Assembly (NCBI GenBank): GCA_050118555.1
Contig: JASFKQ010000208.1
Coordinates: 1 to 6,702 of the forward strand
DNA: 6,702 nucleotides
Direction of reading: 5' to 3'
Source of the DNA: CALKKN01 sp050118555
GTDB lineage: Bacteria; Pseudomonadota; Gammaproteobacteria; Xanthomonadales; SZUA-36
Part shown: in pieces, positions 4,801 through 6,702 of the stretch
Layout of the letters: every line of letters begins with the position of its first letter
Position numbering within the stretch: the first letter of the stretch is position 1
Made by a program: the position numbers and the translations under genes
Notes under the pieces: model-generated
Database searches by the model: none
Told to the model about the DNA's origin: nothing
Seen by the model: the letters and a program-made list of their open reading frames with translations, nothing else

Positions 4801-6546
4801 GTGACCACGAACGAATCGCTTCAAGCATGGATCGACGAAGTCGCCCGCCTGACCCAACCCGACCGCGTCTACTGGTGCAACGGCTCCGAGGACGAGTACC
4901 AGCAGGTCGCCGGTGAGTTGGAGGAAACCGGCGGTTTCATCAAGCTCAACCAGGAAACACACCCGGGATGCTACCTCCATCGTTCGGACCCCTCGGACGT
5001 GGCGCGCGTTGAACATCTTACATTCGTCTGCACCTCGGAGCAGGAAGACGCAGGCCCGAACAACAACTGGATGGATCCGGCGGAGGCCCGGCACAAGATG
5101 CGGGAGCTGTTCAGCAAGTGCATGAAGGGAAGGACGATGTATGTCATCCCGTATTGCATGGGGCCCATCGATTCGCCACTGTCCCGCTGCGGTGTGGAGG
5201 TGACCGACAGTCCGTACGTAGCTGCCAACATGCGCATAATGACGCGCATGGGGGATGCGGCGCTGCGGCGTATCGAGCGCGAAGGAACGTTTGTCAAGGG
5301 CTTGCACTCGGTGGGCGAACTCGACCCTGACCGGCGCTTCATCATGCATTTCCCGGAGGACCTGGAAATCCAGAGCTACGGTTCCGGTTACGGTGGCAAC
5401 GCCTTGCTGGGCAAGAAATGCCACGCGCTTCGGATCGCCAGCTACCAGGCCCGCACGGAGGGGTGGTTGGCCGAGCACATGCTGATCGTCGGTGTCGAGA
5501 ATCCGCAGGGCGAAGTGCACTACATCGCCGCGGCGTTCCCTTCCGCTTGCGGCAAGACGAATCTCTCCATGCTCATTCCGCCCGCCAGCTACAAGGGCTG
5601 GAAAATCTGGACCCTGGGTGACGATATCTGCTGGATGCGGCGCGGGGAAGACGGCCGGCTATGGGCGATAAACCCCGAGGCCGGTTTCTTCGGCGTGGCG
5701 CCCGGCACCAGTAAAAAGACCAATCCCAATGCGCTGACGATGGTCGGGCACGACACGATTTTCACGAACGTGGCCGTCACCGAAGACGGCCAGCCATGGT
5801 GGGAAGGCATGGACGACCGTGTGCCCGCGGAAGATTGGCGCGGCCGACCGTACGATCCCGCCAACGGTCCTGCAGCGCATCCAAACTCGCGCTTTACCGT
5901 GAGCATGACCCAGTGCCCGTCCTACTCGGACAAAGCCGAGGCGGCGACCGGGGTTCCTGTCTCCGCCATCGTGTTCGGCGGGCGCCGGGAGCGGCTCGTC
6001 CCGCTCGTCATGGAAAGTGAATCCTGGAGCCACGGGGTGCTGATGGGCGCCGCGATGGCGTCCGAGACGACCGCCGCGGCGACCGACGCCGTGGGCGTGG
6101 TGCGTCGGGACCCCATGGCGATGAAGCCATTCTGCGGGTACAACTACGGCGATTACTGGTCCCACTGGCTCGATTTCGCTGAAGACGACGGGAAACTGCC
6201 GAAGATCTTTCACGTCAACTGGTTCCGCAAGGACGCCGACGGACGATTCATGTGGCCGGGTTTCGGCGAAAACATGCGCGTGCTCGAGTGGATCATCCAG
6301 CGCTGCAAGGGTGAGGCCGGTTACGTCGAGACGCCCATAGGCCGCATGCCGCACAAAGGGGACCTCAACCTCGCCGGCATCGACGTTGCGGACGACACGA
6401 TGGCCGCTCTTCTCGAAGTCGATACGGCTGCCTGGTCTGACGAGATGCAGGAAATCGGGGACTACCTGGATTCGTACGGCGATCGCACGCCCGCTGCGCT
6501 GCGCGCCGAGCGTGACCGCGTGGCGGCCGCGCTGAAAGACGCCTGA
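4801..6546 (+). CDS. pckG: Phosphoenolpyruvate carboxykinase (GTP)
   Basis: This cytoplasmic enzyme interconverts oxaloacetate plus GTP and PEP plus CO2 plus GDP, the entry step of gluconeogenesis. From the GTG it has 581 residues, slightly under the family's usual 600 or so. Visible in order: HRSDPSDVAR (60-69, substrate Arg region); CMKGRTMYVIPYCMGP (107-122); GSGYGGNALLGKK (194-206); WLAEHML with metal-ligand candidate His226; P-loop AFPSACGKTN (245-254) with the reactive Cys250 and Lys252/Thr253; GDDICWMR (273-280) with metal-binding Asp; FGGRR (392-396); FCGYNYGDYWSHW (444-456, nucleotide pocket); and NWFRKD..GRFMWPGFGEN (473-491). The P-loop and FGGRR are those of the GTP, not ATP, class. 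Expected active-site residues are all present. Alternative in-frame starts are ATG 4780 and GTG 4765; the ribosome site and the N-terminus (TTNESLQAWIDE) favour 4801. Its position after a TetR-type regulator and fadE fits growth on fatty acids. Confidence 0.97.
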   Translation: MTTNESLQAWIDEVARLTQPDRVYWCNGSEDEYQQVAGELEETGGFIKLNQETHPGCYLHRSDPSDVARVEHLTFVCTSEQEDAGPNNNWMDPAEARHKMRELFSKCMKGRTMYVIPYCMGPIDSPLSRCGVEVTDSPYVAANMRIMTRMGDAALRRIEREGTFVKGLHSVGELDPDRRFIMHFPEDLEIQSYGSGYGGNALLGKKCHALRIASYQARTEGWLAEHMLIVGVENPQGEVHYIAAAFPSACGKTNLSMLIPPASYKGWKIWTLGDDICWMRRGEDGRLWAINPEAGFFGVAPGTSKKTNPNALTMVGHDTIFTNVAVTEDGQPWWEGMDDRVPAEDWRGRPYDPANGPAAHPNSRFTVSMTQCPSYSDKAEAATGVPVSAIVFGGRRERLVPLVMESESWSHGVLMGAAMASETTAAATDAVGVVRRDPMAMKPFCGYNYGDYWSHWLDFAEDDGKLPKIFHVNWFRKDADGRFMWPGFGENMRVLEWIIQRCKGEAGYVETPIGRMPHKGDLNLAGIDVADDTMAALLEVDTAAWSDEMQEIGDYLDSYGDRTPAALRAERDRVAAALKDA

Positions 6547-6567
6547 AAGCGGCACATTCCTTCCATC

Positions 6568-6595
6568 GGTCGCCGCGCCTCCGGCGCTGGCGACC
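6568..6595 (+). terminator. GC-rich hairpin after pckG
   Basis: GGTCGCC-GCGCC pairs with GGCGC-T-GGCGACC: 12 base pairs, a 3-nt loop and one bulged T, beginning 22 nt after the pckG stop. It is the expected place for a transcription end. No T-run follows, so it is either a non-canonical terminator or a 3'-end stabilising structure. Confidence 0.45.
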
Positions 6596-6607
6596 CCTCC
6601 CAGGTAC

Positions 6608-6702
6608 ATGACGTCCACCCAAGTGGGCTATTCTTCGGGTATCCGTTGGCTGGTCCGGGTGGTACGCCTCGTGCATCCATTCGGATTAGGCGATGGGACA
6701 GG
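6608..6702 (+). CDS. Possible start of an unidentified gene, cut by the window edge
   Basis: A frame from ATG 6608 stays open to the end (31 codons: MTSTQVGYSS, then GIRWLVRVVRLVHPFGLGDG). The stretch IRWLVRVVRLV is amphipathic or membrane-like. Only a weak AGG precedes the start, at short spacing. It is too short to identify and may be non-coding; flanking sequence would settle it. Confidence 0.2.
   Translation, partial: MTSTQVGYSSGIRWLVRVVRLVHPFGLGDGT

Noticed and set aside
5659..6618. A 319-codon minus-strand frame opposite pckG
   Set aside because: Antisense to clearly coding pckG and made of His/Gly/Arg/Val-rich sequence without motifs.
6622..6702. Possible intrinsic terminator from CCAC/GTGG (about 6615-6626) followed by a T-containing stretch
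   Set aside because: The stem is only 4 bp and the following bases are not a true T-run; the GC hairpin at 6568-6595 is a better candidate for the transcript end.

Overview
The window reads as ordinary chromosome of a GC-rich gammaproteobacterium. The main clue is a long FadE-type acyl-CoA dehydrogenase with the C-terminal extension typical of that class. A TonB-dependent B12 receptor (so a Gram-negative outer membrane) and a GTP-dependent PEP carboxykinase fit with it. The exact lineage cannot be fixed from this sequence. There are no insertion sequences, CRISPR arrays, tRNA or rRNA genes, or signs of recent transfer.

Layout, left to right. Positions 1-985 (minus) hold the N-terminal 328 codons of a BtuB-type outer-membrane cobalamin receptor, cut by the window edge. 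Its 411-bp leader (986-1396) carries a complete cobalamin riboswitch (1086-1308), a downstream expression-platform hairpin (1018-1073) and a probable extended -10 promoter (1354-1362). Positions 1397-3865 (minus) are fadE. A 231-bp divergent region follows, with a 40-bp perfectly centred dyad (3959-3998) that overlaps the best fadE promoter. Positions 4097-4675 (plus) encode a TetR-family regulator. After a 125-bp gap, 4801-6546 (plus) is pckG. The last 156 bp contain a strong GC hairpin and perhaps the first codons of another gene.

How it fits together. FadE starts beta-oxidation of fatty acids. PckG converts oxaloacetate to PEP, the step needed to make sugars when growing on acetyl-CoA-yielding substrates such as fatty acids. 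A TetR-type regulator sits between them, divergent from fadE and codirectional with pckG. This suggests, but does not prove, a small regulatory unit for the switch to fatty-acid or gluconeogenic growth. A near-identical 13-bp motif upstream of both tetR and pckG fits that idea. The btuB unit is separate in logic: it is controlled by B12 through the riboswitch, although it lies downstream of fadE on the same strand.

No undescribed protein system is visible. The most interesting content is regulatory: the centred dyad with facing promoters, the repeated motif, and the competing pairings in the riboswitch platform.
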